Source: Helicobacter cetorum MIT 00-7128 (lineage in GTDB: Bacteria > Campylobacterota > Campylobacteria > Campylobacterales > Helicobacteraceae). From it: DNA of 64,000 nt. Numbering within the stretch: position 1 is the first letter of the stretch; every line of letters begins with the position of its first letter. Where the stretch lies: assembly GCF_000259255.1 (NCBI RefSeq), contig NC_017737.1, positions 558,001 through 622,000 on the forward strand, read 5' to 3'. A program made the translations under genes and the position numbers. This document shows positions 17,261-25,512 of the stretch, piece after piece. The notes beneath the pieces were generated by a model that was not told the DNA's origin, made no database searches, and saw nothing but the letters and a program-made list of their open reading frames with translations.

Positions 17261-20089
17261 ATGATGTGTTTATCTTTCAAAGGCTTTCATAAACTCTTTA
17301 AAAACGATGTTTTAATCGCTAAAAAGCTAACAGAAGCTACCACACAAAAAGCTAGTCAAGGATTAGCCACTAGCCTAGAGGGTGCTTTTAAATTCTTAGG
17401 GGTTAAATGGCTATTAAATACCATGTATAGAACCGCCCCTAAAACCTTTATTTTTAAATCTTTAGATGAGAAAACCGCAGGAGCAGCCCTAAGGTATCAT
17501 TTAAAGCAAGCTTTAGAGAGAAGTCATAGTGTAGAAGAATTTACAAACACTTTAAAACTAAGCGCTCAAAAATCTAAATTCTCTAATGAAACAATGAAGA
17601 AAATTGAAGAGATTACAAGCGGAGTCAAAACTGCGAGCGAAGAAGTCAAAGACAAAATCACCAAACACGAAAAAGCGTTAAAAGAGTTAGAAAAAATTGA
17701 TACTAGCAAGCTCACCAAAGAGCAACTTGATGTTTTAAAAGTCTTTAAGGGCGAGCTTGATGAAACTATCCTTAAAGGCAGAGATTTAAACGACCTTTAT
17801 ACCTTAGAGAAAGGCAGCAAAAAACACGGAGCTATCAAAATATTAAAACGCCACTATGGAGAGAATAAGACTGGAGCCATAACTAGCGATGAACTGCTTA
17901 ACATGGGCGAAGTGATTAAGAACGGCAGTGTTCTATTAGAAAGCAAAGAAAATAGGAATAATCTAATAAGATATGCTTATGAATGGGATAACAATGGAGT
18001 TAAATTAAGAGTTGTAGTAGATGATTTGGGGGATAACAAAAAGATTTTTAATTTTTATAGTGATAGACCGACTGGTGGTAGCCCAACGCCACGAAGCACC
18101 AATCAGCAAATAGATATTACTCAAAAAGAATTAACTAAGCAAGACCAAGAGTTAAGTTTTTTAGAACTTGCCAACCTAGAAAAGCAACAAAAACTAGCCA
18201 AAGAGCAAGAATTAAAAGAGCTAGAAAGCCAAAGGTTACAAGAGAGCATACAACAGCATAAACTAGAGCGCCAAGCTATAAGAGATGCCAAAAATTCTAC
18301 TTTAGGCAAGAGCGAACTAGACAGAGAGATAGTTAAAAGTGAAAATATCCCTTTTAAAGAGCTAGAAAACGCCCCTAAATCTAGCGTAAGCTTGAATGAT
18401 AATGAAATATACCCCTTAAAGTATGTAATCGTAAATAAAGACGATTTAAAGCCTAATTTTAAAAACACCGGCACTCAAACACGAAATAGCATAGATAACA
18501 AAAAGATTGAAGAAATAGCTAATAATTTTGACCCCAAAATGATTGTAGGGCGTGGGGGCTTTGATGATTTGCCTATCATTCTAAATGATGGGCAAGTTAT
18601 AGCAGGGAATCACAGGACCCAAGGCATGTTAAGTTTTTCTAAAGAGAGCCGAGCAAATTACGAAAAAGCGATTAAAGACAGCTTTAATTTAGATTTAAAA
18701 CCAAACGAGCTAATGGTAAGAATGCCAGAAAATGAATTAAACGATAAAGAGATTTTTAAGCTTGCTAGTAAGTCTAATGAGAACAGAGCTAATAGTTTTA
18801 GTGATACGCTTTTAAGTGCGATGAGTAGCTATAATGAAAATTTAAAGCACTTGCCTATAAAGTTTGAAAGCGAGAATGTAGAGAATTTAGCCAATAATGT
18901 AGCTAGAGTGTTAGAAAGAGACGCTAAAATCCCAAGCCAAACGCAAATAGAAAACGCTAATTTAGCCCTTTTAAGCCATTATGCCAAAAACAGCGCTAAT
19001 AACAGCCTTTTAGAAGTGTTTGATAATGCTTACAAGCATTTAGATAAGGAGCAGTTTAAGGCGTTTAAAGAAATGTTTGCCAATAATAGCGCTAATTTTC
19101 ACAACCTAAATAATGACGCTACGCTTAAAAATTTCAATCTATCCCCCTATCTAACGGATTCATTAGACACCACCGCTAAAATGCTAGAAAGTGGGAATAG
19201 AAAGGATAATTACGCAAAGCTAGTAAATGATATTGATTACTTAGTCAAAACGACTGATAGTAACGGCACTAACGCTTTTATTAAAGAAAACCCGCAAAAG
19301 TATGAAAGCGTAGTGAGTGAATTATTAGGTAGTAGCTTTGCTAGATTTTTAAGGCTAGAAAATCCTACAAGCCAATTTTATGAGTTTTTAAAGAATGCTA
19401 AAGAGAGAATGATACAAAACGCAGGCGATATATTTGCTGGCACTAACAAGCCAATTAGTGAGATTAATGTTTTTGATTTTATTAAATACGCAATTGAAAG
19501 CGGAAATCCTAGCAAAGAAAGCAGGGAATTATTAGATTTATTGCCAAAGCTAGAAAGCAAGTTTAAAGCGTATGAGAAACATTTAAAAGAGAGTAAGCCA
19601 AAGTTAGAGAAAGAACGAGCTTTTAAAGTTATTGAGCCAAAAGATAAAAAAGCCTTTATTGATAGCATAGATAGTTATTTAAAAACAGATAATGCGCCAG
19701 AACTACCCAAAGAGATAAACATTGATGAATTTAAAAATAAGTTTAAATATGTCAGCAACCTAGATAATTTTATAGAGCATATAGGAGAAAAAGAAAACGC
19801 TCAAAAACGCTTTTTTTATCTAAATCTTATTGAGCCAAGTTTGAAAGAGCCAGATATAAAACTAATTTATAAAGACAAAGAGCCACACAAAGAGCGCATT
19901 AAATACATTAAGGCTTTTAAGAAAGATGAAAACAACATCGTTCATTTGTTTGTTTCACAAGATAATAACAAGCTTTTTATAACAAGCGTTCCAGAGATTG
20001 ATAAGTATTATATTAAGTCTATGATAAACAAGGCTGACATTATCCACTCTTTCATTCAGCAGGACAGCAAGAATGCTAAAAAGCATTGA
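17261..20089 (+). CDS. Orphan tip cassette: shared region plus alternative ParB-like and nuclease-like C-terminus
   Basis: The ATG at 17261 has no convincing ribosome site and no promoter, so this is probably silent or poorly expressed. Residues 7-311 repeat the giant protein almost exactly, including the first nuclease-like domain. Thereafter it diverges. Residues about 382-457 (YPLKYVIVNKDDLKP, DPKMIVGRGGFDDLPIIL, VIAGNHRTQGML) resemble the DdrB-ParB domain of phage polyvalent proteins. A long helical region follows. Residues about 826-942 (EPDIKLIYKDKEPHKERIKY, ADIIHSFIQQ) look like a different member of the same nuclease group. Recombination in the 916-bp repeat would put this tip on the full-length protein. 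Confidence 0.65.
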   Translation: MMCLSFKGFHKLFKNDVLIAKKLTEATTQKASQGLATSLEGAFKFLGVKWLLNTMYRTAPKTFIFKSLDEKTAGAALRYHLKQALERSHSVEEFTNTLKLSAQKSKFSNETMKKIEEITSGVKTASEEVKDKITKHEKALKELEKIDTSKLTKEQLDVLKVFKGELDETILKGRDLNDLYTLEKGSKKHGAIKILKRHYGENKTGAITSDELLNMGEVIKNGSVLLESKENRNNLIRYAYEWDNNGVKLRVVVDDLGDNKKIFNFYSDRPTGGSPTPRSTNQQIDITQKELTKQDQELSFLELANLEKQQKLAKEQELKELESQRLQESIQQHKLERQAIRDAKNSTLGKSELDREIVKSENIPFKELENAPKSSVSLNDNEIYPLKYVIVNKDDLKPNFKNTGTQTRNSIDNKKIEEIANNFDPKMIVGRGGFDDLPIILNDGQVIAGNHRTQGMLSFSKESRANYEKAIKDSFNLDLKPNELMVRMPENELNDKEIFKLASKSNENRANSFSDTLLSAMSSYNENLKHLPIKFESENVENLANNVARVLERDAKIPSQTQIENANLALLSHYAKNSANNSLLEVFDNAYKHLDKEQFKAFKEMFANNSANFHNLNNDATLKNFNLSPYLTDSLDTTAKMLESGNRKDNYAKLVNDIDYLVKTTDSNGTNAFIKENPQKYESVVSELLGSSFARFLRLENPTSQFYEFLKNAKERMIQNAGDIFAGTNKPISEINVFDFIKYAIESGNPSKESRELLDLLPKLESKFKAYEKHLKESKPKLEKERAFKVIEPKDKKAFIDSIDSYLKTDNAPELPKEINIDEFKNKFKYVSNLDNFIEHIGEKENAQKRFFYLNLIEPSLKEPDIKLIYKDKEPHKERIKYIKAFKKDENNIVHLFVSQDNNKLFITSVPEIDKYYIKSMINKADIIHSFIQQDSKNAKKH
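17280..18195 (+). repeat. 916-bp direct repeat, copy 2 (start of the orphan cassette)
   Basis: Identical by eye to 15244-16159. It begins six codons after the ATG of the orphan frame and ends where the new tip begins. Confidence 0.9.
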
Positions 20090-20315
20090 GTGGGCTACCT
20101 TGAAACTATACCACAAAATAAGACAATGTTTAAAGAAAATGGAAATTATAAGAATGGAACTAGCTATAAGAATGATATTAAACAAGAAAAGCAAGGCAAA
20201 TAACGCCTCCCTTATTAAGGGCATAGGCAACAAAGACCTACTGTTATTGTGTAGTTGCAATTCTTGCAATAAGAACGCCGATATAATTCACTCTTTTATC
20301 GGCAGTGGCTGGTAA
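20090..20315 (+). pseudogene. Further tip relics downstream of the orphan cassette
   Basis: Frame 20126-20203 reads MFKENGNYKNGTSYKNDIKQ and stops, matching TMFKENGDYRNSKSY of the intact first tip. Frame 20275-20315 reads NADIIHSFIGSGW and stops, matching NKADIIHSFI of the orphan tip. Neither has an N-terminal part. They are severed C-terminal ends of two different tips. Confidence 0.6.
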
Positions 20316-20363
20316 TCATAACAGAGAGTTATGGAGTGAACCGCAAAAGGATTATACCAAAAA

Positions 20364-21137
20364 ATGAAAACTAAAATCGCTTTATGGAGTGGTGGTAAAG
20401 ATAGCACCGCAATGATAGATTTACTCTTAAGAGATAAAAAGCAAGTAGATTACATTGTCTTTAATGATACTCTAAATGAATTTAGCGCTATGTATGAATA
20501 CATTGCAAAAGTTAGCAACTATTGGAAGGAAAGATACAACGCTAAGATAGTCATTACAAAACCACAAGGCGTTTTTATTACTAATCAAATACAAAAAATT
20601 ACGACTAAAGGCGCATTTAATGGCAGACCTAAAGGATTATTAAGTAGTGGGCATGTGTTTTGTAGATGGAGAAGAGAATCTAAAGTCTATCCACTAGAGC
20701 GCTTTATTAAAGAAAATCATATTAAAGACTATACGCTTTTATTAGGTATAACTATAGATGAAATGCACCGAGCTAAATTTATGGATAGGAAGTTTGAATA
20801 CCCCTTAATCTATGATTACAAGATGAATGAAAGCGATTGTAAAAACTATCTTAAAGACAGAGAATTAGAAAACCCACTATATAGGCATTTTGAAAGAACG
20901 GGGTGCTTTTTTTGTCCTTATGCTAGTTTAAGGAGCTTTTATAGAGTATGGAAATATTACCCTAAAGAGTGGGCTAAGATGAAAGAATATGAAAGTTTGT
21001 GTTTAGAAAATGCTATCAATAAATCATGGTTTCTAAAAAATCGTAGTTGTGAATATATGGAACAAAAATTTTCAAAAGAACAAGAATTGGAGTTTATAGA
21101 TGATGAGCCTTTGAAAGATTGCATGTGTAAGATTTAA
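20364..21137 (+). CDS. PP-loop ATPase of the PAPS-reductase-like family
   Basis: The adenylate-binding PP-loop SGGKDST is at residues 9-15. The family helix and HVFCRWRRESKV follow, and later GCFFCPYASLRSF contributes a CxxC pair. The C-terminal CMCKI adds two more Cys, so an Fe-S or zinc site is possible. 257 residues. Host-type CysH is unlikely, since the KRT/ECGLH tail of true PAPS reductase is missing. Phage-borne relatives are thought to act in sulfur-based modification or nucleotide chemistry; which applies here is unknown. Leader CAAAAGGATTATACC is shared with the next gene. Confidence 0.75.
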   Translation: MKTKIALWSGGKDSTAMIDLLLRDKKQVDYIVFNDTLNEFSAMYEYIAKVSNYWKERYNAKIVITKPQGVFITNQIQKITTKGAFNGRPKGLLSSGHVFCRWRRESKVYPLERFIKENHIKDYTLLLGITIDEMHRAKFMDRKFEYPLIYDYKMNESDCKNYLKDRELENPLYRHFERTGCFFCPYASLRSFYRVWKYYPKEWAKMKEYESLCLENAINKSWFLKNRSCEYMEQKFSKEQELEFIDDEPLKDCMCKI

Positions 21138-21223
21138 AGAATGATAAAAGTAACTACACGCCTTTATCAATTACTTAGCAAGGGTTTCTTTGCTAAAACT
21201 CTAATAAAAGGATTATACCGCAC

Positions 21224-21397
21224 ATGAAAAAACTCAAAGATTTTTTTAACAAGCACCCAGAAAGTATATTCCCTTTGTGTGTCTTTATTCTAATCGTGCT
21301 TTTAATTATCAATCATATAGATAGAGACATAGGAAGTTTAGCTAATGCTTTAGCAATGCTTATTTTTACCTTTCTTTATACAAGAAATTTGAGATAG
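21224..21397 (+). CDS. 57-aa single-span membrane protein
   Basis: ATG at 21224 after AAAAGGATTATACCGCAC. It encodes MKKLKDFFNKHPESIFPL followed by a strongly hydrophobic helix (VFILIVLLIIN), a short acidic loop (HIDRDIG) and a second, weaker hydrophobic segment ending RNLR. It could be a small holin-like or superinfection-exclusion protein. No family is recognised. Confidence 0.5.
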   Translation: MKKLKDFFNKHPESIFPLCVFILIVLLIINHIDRDIGSLANALAMLIFTFLYTRNLR

Positions 21398-21425
21398 CTT
21401 TTTAAACTCAATTCACCCCCTTAAA

Positions 21426-21463
21426 TTTTTAACCCCCCTTTAAATTTTGTTTTTTGATTTAAT
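21426..21463 (+). promoter_or_regulatory. Late-type promoter 2 (TTAACCC box plus TTTAAT)
   Basis: TTTTTAACCCCCCTTTAAA; TTAACC starts at 21429 and TTTAAT 29 nt later (21458). It precedes the scaffold/capsid operon. Confidence 0.6.
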
Positions 21464-21495
21464 GGCATTTGAATTTTAATAAAAGGACTTTTGAA

Positions 21496-22056
21496 ATGCA
21501 GGATTTACAAAACAAGGAGCAAGAATTAAAAGCTTTGCAAAACGAATTAGCACAAGCTCAAGATTCTTTAGAAAATAATTTCGCCAAACATATGGCTGAA
21601 AAAACAGACGAAAAGCTAGAAGATTTGTTTTTTTCTAACAAAGAAGAGTTTTACAAAGCCGTCTTAATAGAGCAAAACAACTTTATAGAAGAGACTATAG
21701 GTAAGACTTATGATAAAGCCGTGGCTTTAAATGATGAAATCCATTCTACCAAGTCAAAGCTTGAATTAGAGAGCGCTCAAAAAGCGTTTTTAGAAAAAAA
21801 CCCCGATGCCAATATGCAAGAAATCATCGCATTTTATAATGAAGAATTGCCCCCCAAATATAAGAGAGAGTTAGACAGCCTAGAAGACGCTTTAGGCTTT
21901 TTTGAATCTCTCTACTCACTCTATAAGACCTTCAAGGGTGAAAAAGAAGAAGAAAAAGCAGAAGTAGAAGAAGAATTACCTAAACAAGTAGTAGGTAACC
22001 CTAGCTCTAATGATGCCTTTTCTAGTGGCTCTAATAGTGTGATGGAAAGATTTTAA
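21496..22056 (+). CDS. Probable scaffolding protein
   Basis: The ATG at 21496 follows AAAAGGA; an earlier in-frame start at 21469 lacks one. The 186 residues are almost wholly helical and very acidic, rich in Glu, Lys and Gln (EKEEEKAEVEEELP near the end), with a disordered Ser/Asn-rich C-terminus. It sits immediately upstream of the major capsid gene with a 20-nt gap. Composition, size and position are typical of phage scaffold proteins. There is no diagnostic motif, so the call rests on context. Confidence 0.65.
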   Translation: MQDLQNKEQELKALQNELAQAQDSLENNFAKHMAEKTDEKLEDLFFSNKEEFYKAVLIEQNNFIEETIGKTYDKAVALNDEIHSTKSKLELESAQKAFLEKNPDANMQEIIAFYNEELPPKYKRELDSLEDALGFFESLYSLYKTFKGEKEEEKAEVEEELPKQVVGNPSSNDAFSSGSNSVMERF

Positions 22057-22076
22057 TTTTTAAATAAGGAGAAAAT

Positions 22077-23273
22077 ATGTTAAGCGAACTCAATCAAATT
22101 AATTTAAGCGGGTGGAAGAATGACCCTAATGTCAGCGTGAAAGTGGCTGAAGTTATTGAAAATGCGAGTTGGAAGAAAAGCCCTTTTGAAAGCATTACAG
22201 GGCGTGGGAGCGATAGAGCTATAAGAACTTATGTAGTCAATGATAGCGCACCTTATCGTCCTAGACTTAAAAGCCAATTAGGTGGAAGTGGCGTAGTGGG
22301 TAATAGTGATTTTGATTCTAATTTAGATAATTTAGAGATTTTAAGTCAAACGATTTATCCAAGAGTGGTGGGCAATTCTTTAAAGAGTGAAATTAGCGCT
22401 TATAGTGCCTTAAAGCATATTGATTTTATTAAAGAAGCAAGCGATAGTTTGACTGAATGGCTTACTCAAAATAGAGATAGAGAGATTATTTGTGCTTTAA
22501 GCAATGATTTTACTAACGCCGTAGTGTGTGATAACACCACAGAGAACAACACTGAAGGCTATCGTTTGGCTAAGAATGCTAAAGAGAGCATTACAGATTT
22601 AACTAAAGAAATCACCGCTAAAGACACTATGAGTTTAAAGGCTTTAAGAAGAGCGATTTTCCAAGCTAGAAGCGGGGAAAAATACAATAAAACTAAAGCC
22701 TTTCCTATTAAGCCAGTAAGAAGTGATATGATAAGCACTCAAGGCATTACTATCCAGCACACTAGCTACTTAATCTTTTTAGATAGCTATCAAATCAATC
22801 AATTAAAAGCAGACCCCGAATACCAAGATTTACAAAAATACGCCGGCATTAGGGGCGAAGAGAACGCACTTTTTACGGGCATTGTAGGAATGGTGGATAA
22901 TTGCCCTATCATTGATTTAGGGACATGGACTGATGTCAATGTGGGCTTATTAAATTCTGAAGTGAGCGATAGCGAGTTTAATAACCATATCAATAAGCAA
23001 AATGTAACTAAAGTTACCCCCCCAAGTGTTTATAAGGGCAAAGAGAATCAAGCCGTAAGTATTGGAATGCTAGTAGGTGCGAGTGCGTGCGTGTTAGTAG
23101 GCAGTCAAAAAATCAGCTTTTATATCAATGAAAATGAAGATGCCGGCAGAAAGACCTTGTGTGGGATTGATAGCATTAGGGGCATTGCCAAAGCTAGATA
23201 TGTAGGTGAAGAGTCTAGCCCTTATAACAATAGCGATTATAGCGTTATAGGGCTTTTTAGTGCCAAAGTTTAA
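22077..23273 (+). CDS. Major capsid protein
   Basis: A 398-residue protein after AAGGAG. The protein begins LSELNQINLSGWKND and contains TYVVNDSAPYRPRLKSQLGG, followed by a long helix-rich spine region (SLTEWLTQNRDREIICALSN) and a C-terminal A-domain-like part ending YSVIGLFSAKV. Layout and position between scaffold and head-completion genes fit an HK97-fold coat protein of the type carried by other Helicobacter phages. The fold is inferred, not shown by a motif. Confidence 0.75.
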   Translation: MLSELNQINLSGWKNDPNVSVKVAEVIENASWKKSPFESITGRGSDRAIRTYVVNDSAPYRPRLKSQLGGSGVVGNSDFDSNLDNLEILSQTIYPRVVGNSLKSEISAYSALKHIDFIKEASDSLTEWLTQNRDREIICALSNDFTNAVVCDNTTENNTEGYRLAKNAKESITDLTKEITAKDTMSLKALRRAIFQARSGEKYNKTKAFPIKPVRSDMISTQGITIQHTSYLIFLDSYQINQLKADPEYQDLQKYAGIRGEENALFTGIVGMVDNCPIIDLGTWTDVNVGLLNSEVSDSEFNNHINKQNVTKVTPPSVYKGKENQAVSIGMLVGASACVLVGSQKISFYINENEDAGRKTLCGIDSIRGIAKARYVGEESSPYNNSDYSVIGLFSAKV

Positions 23274-23288
23274 AGAAAGGATAAGGTA

Positions 23289-23714
23289 ATGAAACAATTC
23301 GTTAAAAATGTAAGCTATTTGTGCGAAACAAGCTTTAAATTAGATAGTGAAATTAAAGAATTAGTAGGCATTCCTAGTGGAGCTATTATAACAAGTCTTA
23401 ATTTAGAGATTAAAAGTCCTAGCGTGCATACAAATGATGTTAAGGTGGATATAGGCTTAAAAGACAAACAAGATTACTTTTTGAATGATATTAAGGCTAA
23501 TGTAACTACTAAAGAGAATGTAGCAAGCTTTACAAGCCATGATATTAAGCAGTTTAACCAAAGCACACAGCTTTTAAGCTCGCTTGAAACTCAAATCATT
23601 TGCGCCAAAATCACTAATCCTATTTTTACAGATGACGGCGAAACTTCAATCGCTGGTGAATGCGTTTTAAGGGTTATTTATTTCTTGCCTAGCAATATTG
23701 AAGTGGAGTATTAA
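23289..23714 (+). CDS. Head decoration-like structural protein
   Basis: 141 residues, mostly predicted beta strands (SGAIITSLNLEIKSPSV, DVKVDIGLKDKQDYFL, CVLRVIYFLPSNIEVEY). It lies 15 nt after the capsid gene with its own AAGG site, and a terminator-like hairpin follows. A capsid decoration or minor head protein is the likeliest role. There is no family motif. Confidence 0.55.
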   Translation: MKQFVKNVSYLCETSFKLDSEIKELVGIPSGAIITSLNLEIKSPSVHTNDVKVDIGLKDKQDYFLNDIKANVTTKENVASFTSHDIKQFNQSTQLLSSLETQIICAKITNPIFTDDGETSIAGECVLRVIYFLPSNIEVEY

Positions 23715-23729
23715 AAACGCTTTTTAATT

Positions 23730-23751
23730 GCCCCTTTATTTTTAGGGGGGC
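23730..23751 (+). terminator. GC-rich hairpin after the head genes
   Basis: GCCCC and GGGGGC flank a T-rich loop and are followed by TTTAAAA. It probably reduces transcription from the capsid genes into the mini-gene array. Confidence 0.45.
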
Positions 23752-23772
23752 TTTAAAAAGAAATATTTATAA

Positions 23773-23979
23773 ATGCGTAATGTAGTAGAAAATTTAGAAG
23801 TCAATTTAAATAAGGACACCAAAGTGGATATAAAAATAGACAATAAAGAAATGCTAGAAGAGTATTTGAAAAGTCGTTTAAAACAAAGCGAATTAAAATA
23901 TAAAAAAATAACTTTTAGTATTTGTTTTATTGTCGTGTGTATTTGCCTAACTTGTGCTTACATATTCAAGGGCTTTTAA
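23773..23979 (+). CDS. TCAYIFKGF mini membrane protein 1 (68 aa)
   Basis: First of eleven tandem paralogues. The N-terminal 45 residues are hydrophilic (NLNKDTKVDIKIDNKEMLEE). One membrane helix (ITFSICFIVVCICLTC) leads into the invariant end TCAYIFKGF. The first part (KVDIKIDNKEMLEEYLK) resembles copies 3 and 7. Function unknown. Confidence 0.6.
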   Translation: MRNVVENLEVNLNKDTKVDIKIDNKEMLEEYLKSRLKQSELKYKKITFSICFIVVCICLTCAYIFKGF

Positions 23980-24023
23980 GTGTGTTTGATTTTAGATTTT
24001 TATTCAATAGGAAAGCTAGGAAG

Positions 24024-24143
24024 ATGACAGAAGAACAAAACTACAAGAACGAGCGTTTTATAGCCCTTGTAAGCTGGATTAGTATTGTTATTTGTTTTTT
24101 TATGGCTTGTGTAACTTGTGCCTACATCTTTAAGGGCTTTTAA
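24024..24143 (+). CDS. TCAYIFKGF mini membrane protein 2 (39 aa)
   Basis: ATG at 24024 gives MTEEQNYKNERFIALVSWIS, then a membrane helix and TCAYIFKGF. A GTG start at 23982, directly after the previous stop, would add 14 residues (VFDFRFLFNRKARK). The short-type N-terminus MTEEQNYK recurs in copies 4, 5, 6, 8 and 9. Confidence 0.55.
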   Translation: MTEEQNYKNERFIALVSWISIVICFFMACVTCAYIFKGF

Positions 24144-24145
24144 GT

Positions 24146-24358
24146 GTGAAAAATCTTATTGAAAGATTTTTTATTATTTTTCATAAAGGCGAGAAAGTGA
24201 ATATTGAAATCAAAATAGACACTATGGAAAAACTAAAAGAATACATAGAACAAAGAGCCAAAATAGAAAGATTAAAAGCTTTTCTATTGTTTGCATTCTT
24301 TGTTATTTTTGTAGTAAGCGTTTGTGTAACTTGTGCCTACATCTTTAAGGGCTTTTAA
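24146..24358 (+). CDS. TCAYIFKGF mini membrane protein 3 (70 aa)
   Basis: GTG start 2 nt after the previous stop, so translation is probably coupled. The N-terminus MKNLIERFFIIFHKGEKVN is amphipathic, then EIKIDTMEKLKEYIEQ, then a membrane helix and TCAYIFKGF. It is nearly the twin of copy 7. Confidence 0.55.
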   Translation: MKNLIERFFIIFHKGEKVNIEIKIDTMEKLKEYIEQRAKIERLKAFLLFAFFVIFVVSVCVTCAYIFKGF

Positions 24359-24412
24359 AAATTGATACTGCTCTTATTAAAAACGCTTAAAGGCATAAGA
24401 AAGGATAGGAAA

Positions 24413-24520
24413 ATGACAGAAGAGCAAAATTACAAAATAGAGAGATTGCAAATTATTGCATTTATTATTTGTTTTTTTATGGCTTGTGTAACTTGTGCCT
24501 ACATCTTTAAGGGCTTTTAA
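24413..24520 (+). CDS. TCAYIFKGF mini membrane protein 4 (35 aa)
   Basis: MTEEQNYKIERLQIIAFII followed by CFFMACVTCAYIFKGF. The SD is AAAGGATAGGAAA. The DNA around it (24357-24412 and 24519-24574) is an exact-looking direct repeat with the leader of copy 5, pointing to recent duplication. Confidence 0.55.
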   Translation: MTEEQNYKIERLQIIAFIICFFMACVTCAYIFKGF

Positions 24521-24574
24521 AAATTGATACTGCTCTTATTAAAAACGCTTAAAGGCATAAGAAAGGATAGGAAA

Positions 24575-24694
24575 ATGACAGAAGAGCAAAATTACAAAAT
24601 AGAGAGATTAGAAGCTATTTTTAGGTTTGTTATATGCATGACTTTTATTTTAGGAGCTTGTGTAACTTGTGCCTACATCTTTAAAGGCTTTTAA
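24575..24694 (+). CDS. TCAYIFKGF mini membrane protein 5 (39 aa)
   Basis: Same leader and N-terminus as copy 4 (MTEEQNYKIERLEAIFRFV) but a different membrane helix (CMTFILGACV) before TCAYIFKGF. The shared leader with changed helix shows duplication followed by divergence or exchange. Confidence 0.55.
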   Translation: MTEEQNYKIERLEAIFRFVICMTFILGACVTCAYIFKGF

Positions 24695-24716
24695 CATTAA
24701 TTGAAAGGAAAAAGAA

Positions 24717-25091
24717 ATGAAATTTTTAAATACTCCAATAAATTTTGAACCCCCTAGCTACTCTTATTCTAGCCCTAATAGATTTTCTAATTTTTTAAAC
24801 AATATCGGTGGGGCTAGTGGGGCAGGAATGCTTTTAAGCGGGGTTTCTAGTTTAGCTAATTTAGGCGTAGGCATATGGAGCGCTAACGAGCAATTAAAGC
24901 AAGCCAAAGAGGCGCAAAAATTAGCTAGACAACAATTTTTTACAGAGAATGAGCGCTACAACACTAGAGAGCAAGAAAGACTAGCTAATAACAAAGCTAT
25001 TGAAGAAGTAGCCAAAAGCTACGGATTAAACAAAGAAAGTCCTTCAAACAATGAAACAAATGCCTTTAATAGCCCTATGCTTAGGGATTAA
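24717..25091 (+). CDS. Minor virion-type protein interrupting the mini-gene array (124 aa)
   Basis: AAAGGAAAAAGAA precedes the ATG. The N-terminus is Pro/Ser-rich (PPSYSYSSPNRFSNFL). A Gly/Ala/Leu-rich hydrophobic segment follows (GGASGAGMLLSGVSSLANLG), then a Gln/Lys/Glu helix (NEQLKQAKEAQKLARQQFF). This build resembles the proteins at 31929 and 39632 and is typical of small internal or tail-tip proteins that enter membranes. The assignment is by composition only. Confidence 0.5.
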   Translation: MKFLNTPINFEPPSYSYSSPNRFSNFLNNIGGASGAGMLLSGVSSLANLGVGIWSANEQLKQAKEAQKLARQQFFTENERYNTREQERLANNKAIEEVAKSYGLNKESPSNNETNAFNSPMLRD

Positions 25092-25145
25092 AGGCTTTTA
25101 AGTGTGTTTGATTTTAGATTTTTATTCAATAGGAAAGCTAGGAAA

Positions 25146-25265
25146 ATGACAGAAGAACAAAATTACAAAATAGAGAAAATGCAGATTATCGCTTTTGTTT
25201 TTTGTGTGGTGTTTGTCTCTAGTGTAGCAGGCTTAACTTGTGCTTACATCTTTAAGGGCTTTTAA
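25146..25265 (+). CDS. TCAYIFKGF mini membrane protein 6 (39 aa)
   Basis: MTEEQNYKIEKMQIIAFVF, then CVVFVSSVAGLTCAYIFKGF. A GTG at 25104 is an alternative start. The helix segment FCVVFVSSVAGL is shared with copy 9, though their N-termini differ, so segments appear to be reshuffled. Confidence 0.55.
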   Translation: MTEEQNYKIEKMQIIAFVFCVVFVSSVAGLTCAYIFKGF

Positions 25266-25267
25266 GT

Positions 25268-25468
25268 GTGAAAAATCTTATTGAAAGATTTTCTATTATT
25301 TTTTACAAAGGCGAGAAAGTGGATATTGAAATTAAGATTGATACGATTGAAAAACTAGAGAGCTACACTAAAGAGAAAAATAAAAATAATAGGAATTTCT
25401 TTATTTTGATAGGCATTTGCTTTTTTATGGCTTGCCTAACTTGTGCTTACATCTTTAAGGGCTTTTAA
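25268..25468 (+). CDS. TCAYIFKGF mini membrane protein 7 (66 aa)
   Basis: GTG start 2 nt after the previous stop. MKNLIERFSIIFYKGEKVD, then EIKIDTIEKLESYTKEKNKN, then a membrane helix and LTCAYIFKGF. Long-type paralogue of copy 3. Confidence 0.55.
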   Translation: MKNLIERFSIIFYKGEKVDIEIKIDTIEKLESYTKEKNKNNRNFFILIGICFFMACLTCAYIFKGF

Positions 25469-25512
25469 GTGTGTTTGATTTTAGATTTTTATTCAATAGG
25501 AAAGCTAGGAAA

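Noticed and set aside
20073-20315. An 80-aa gene spanning the tip relics
   Set aside because: The frame overlaps the orphan stop without a ribosome site and mixes an out-of-frame relic with an in-frame one.
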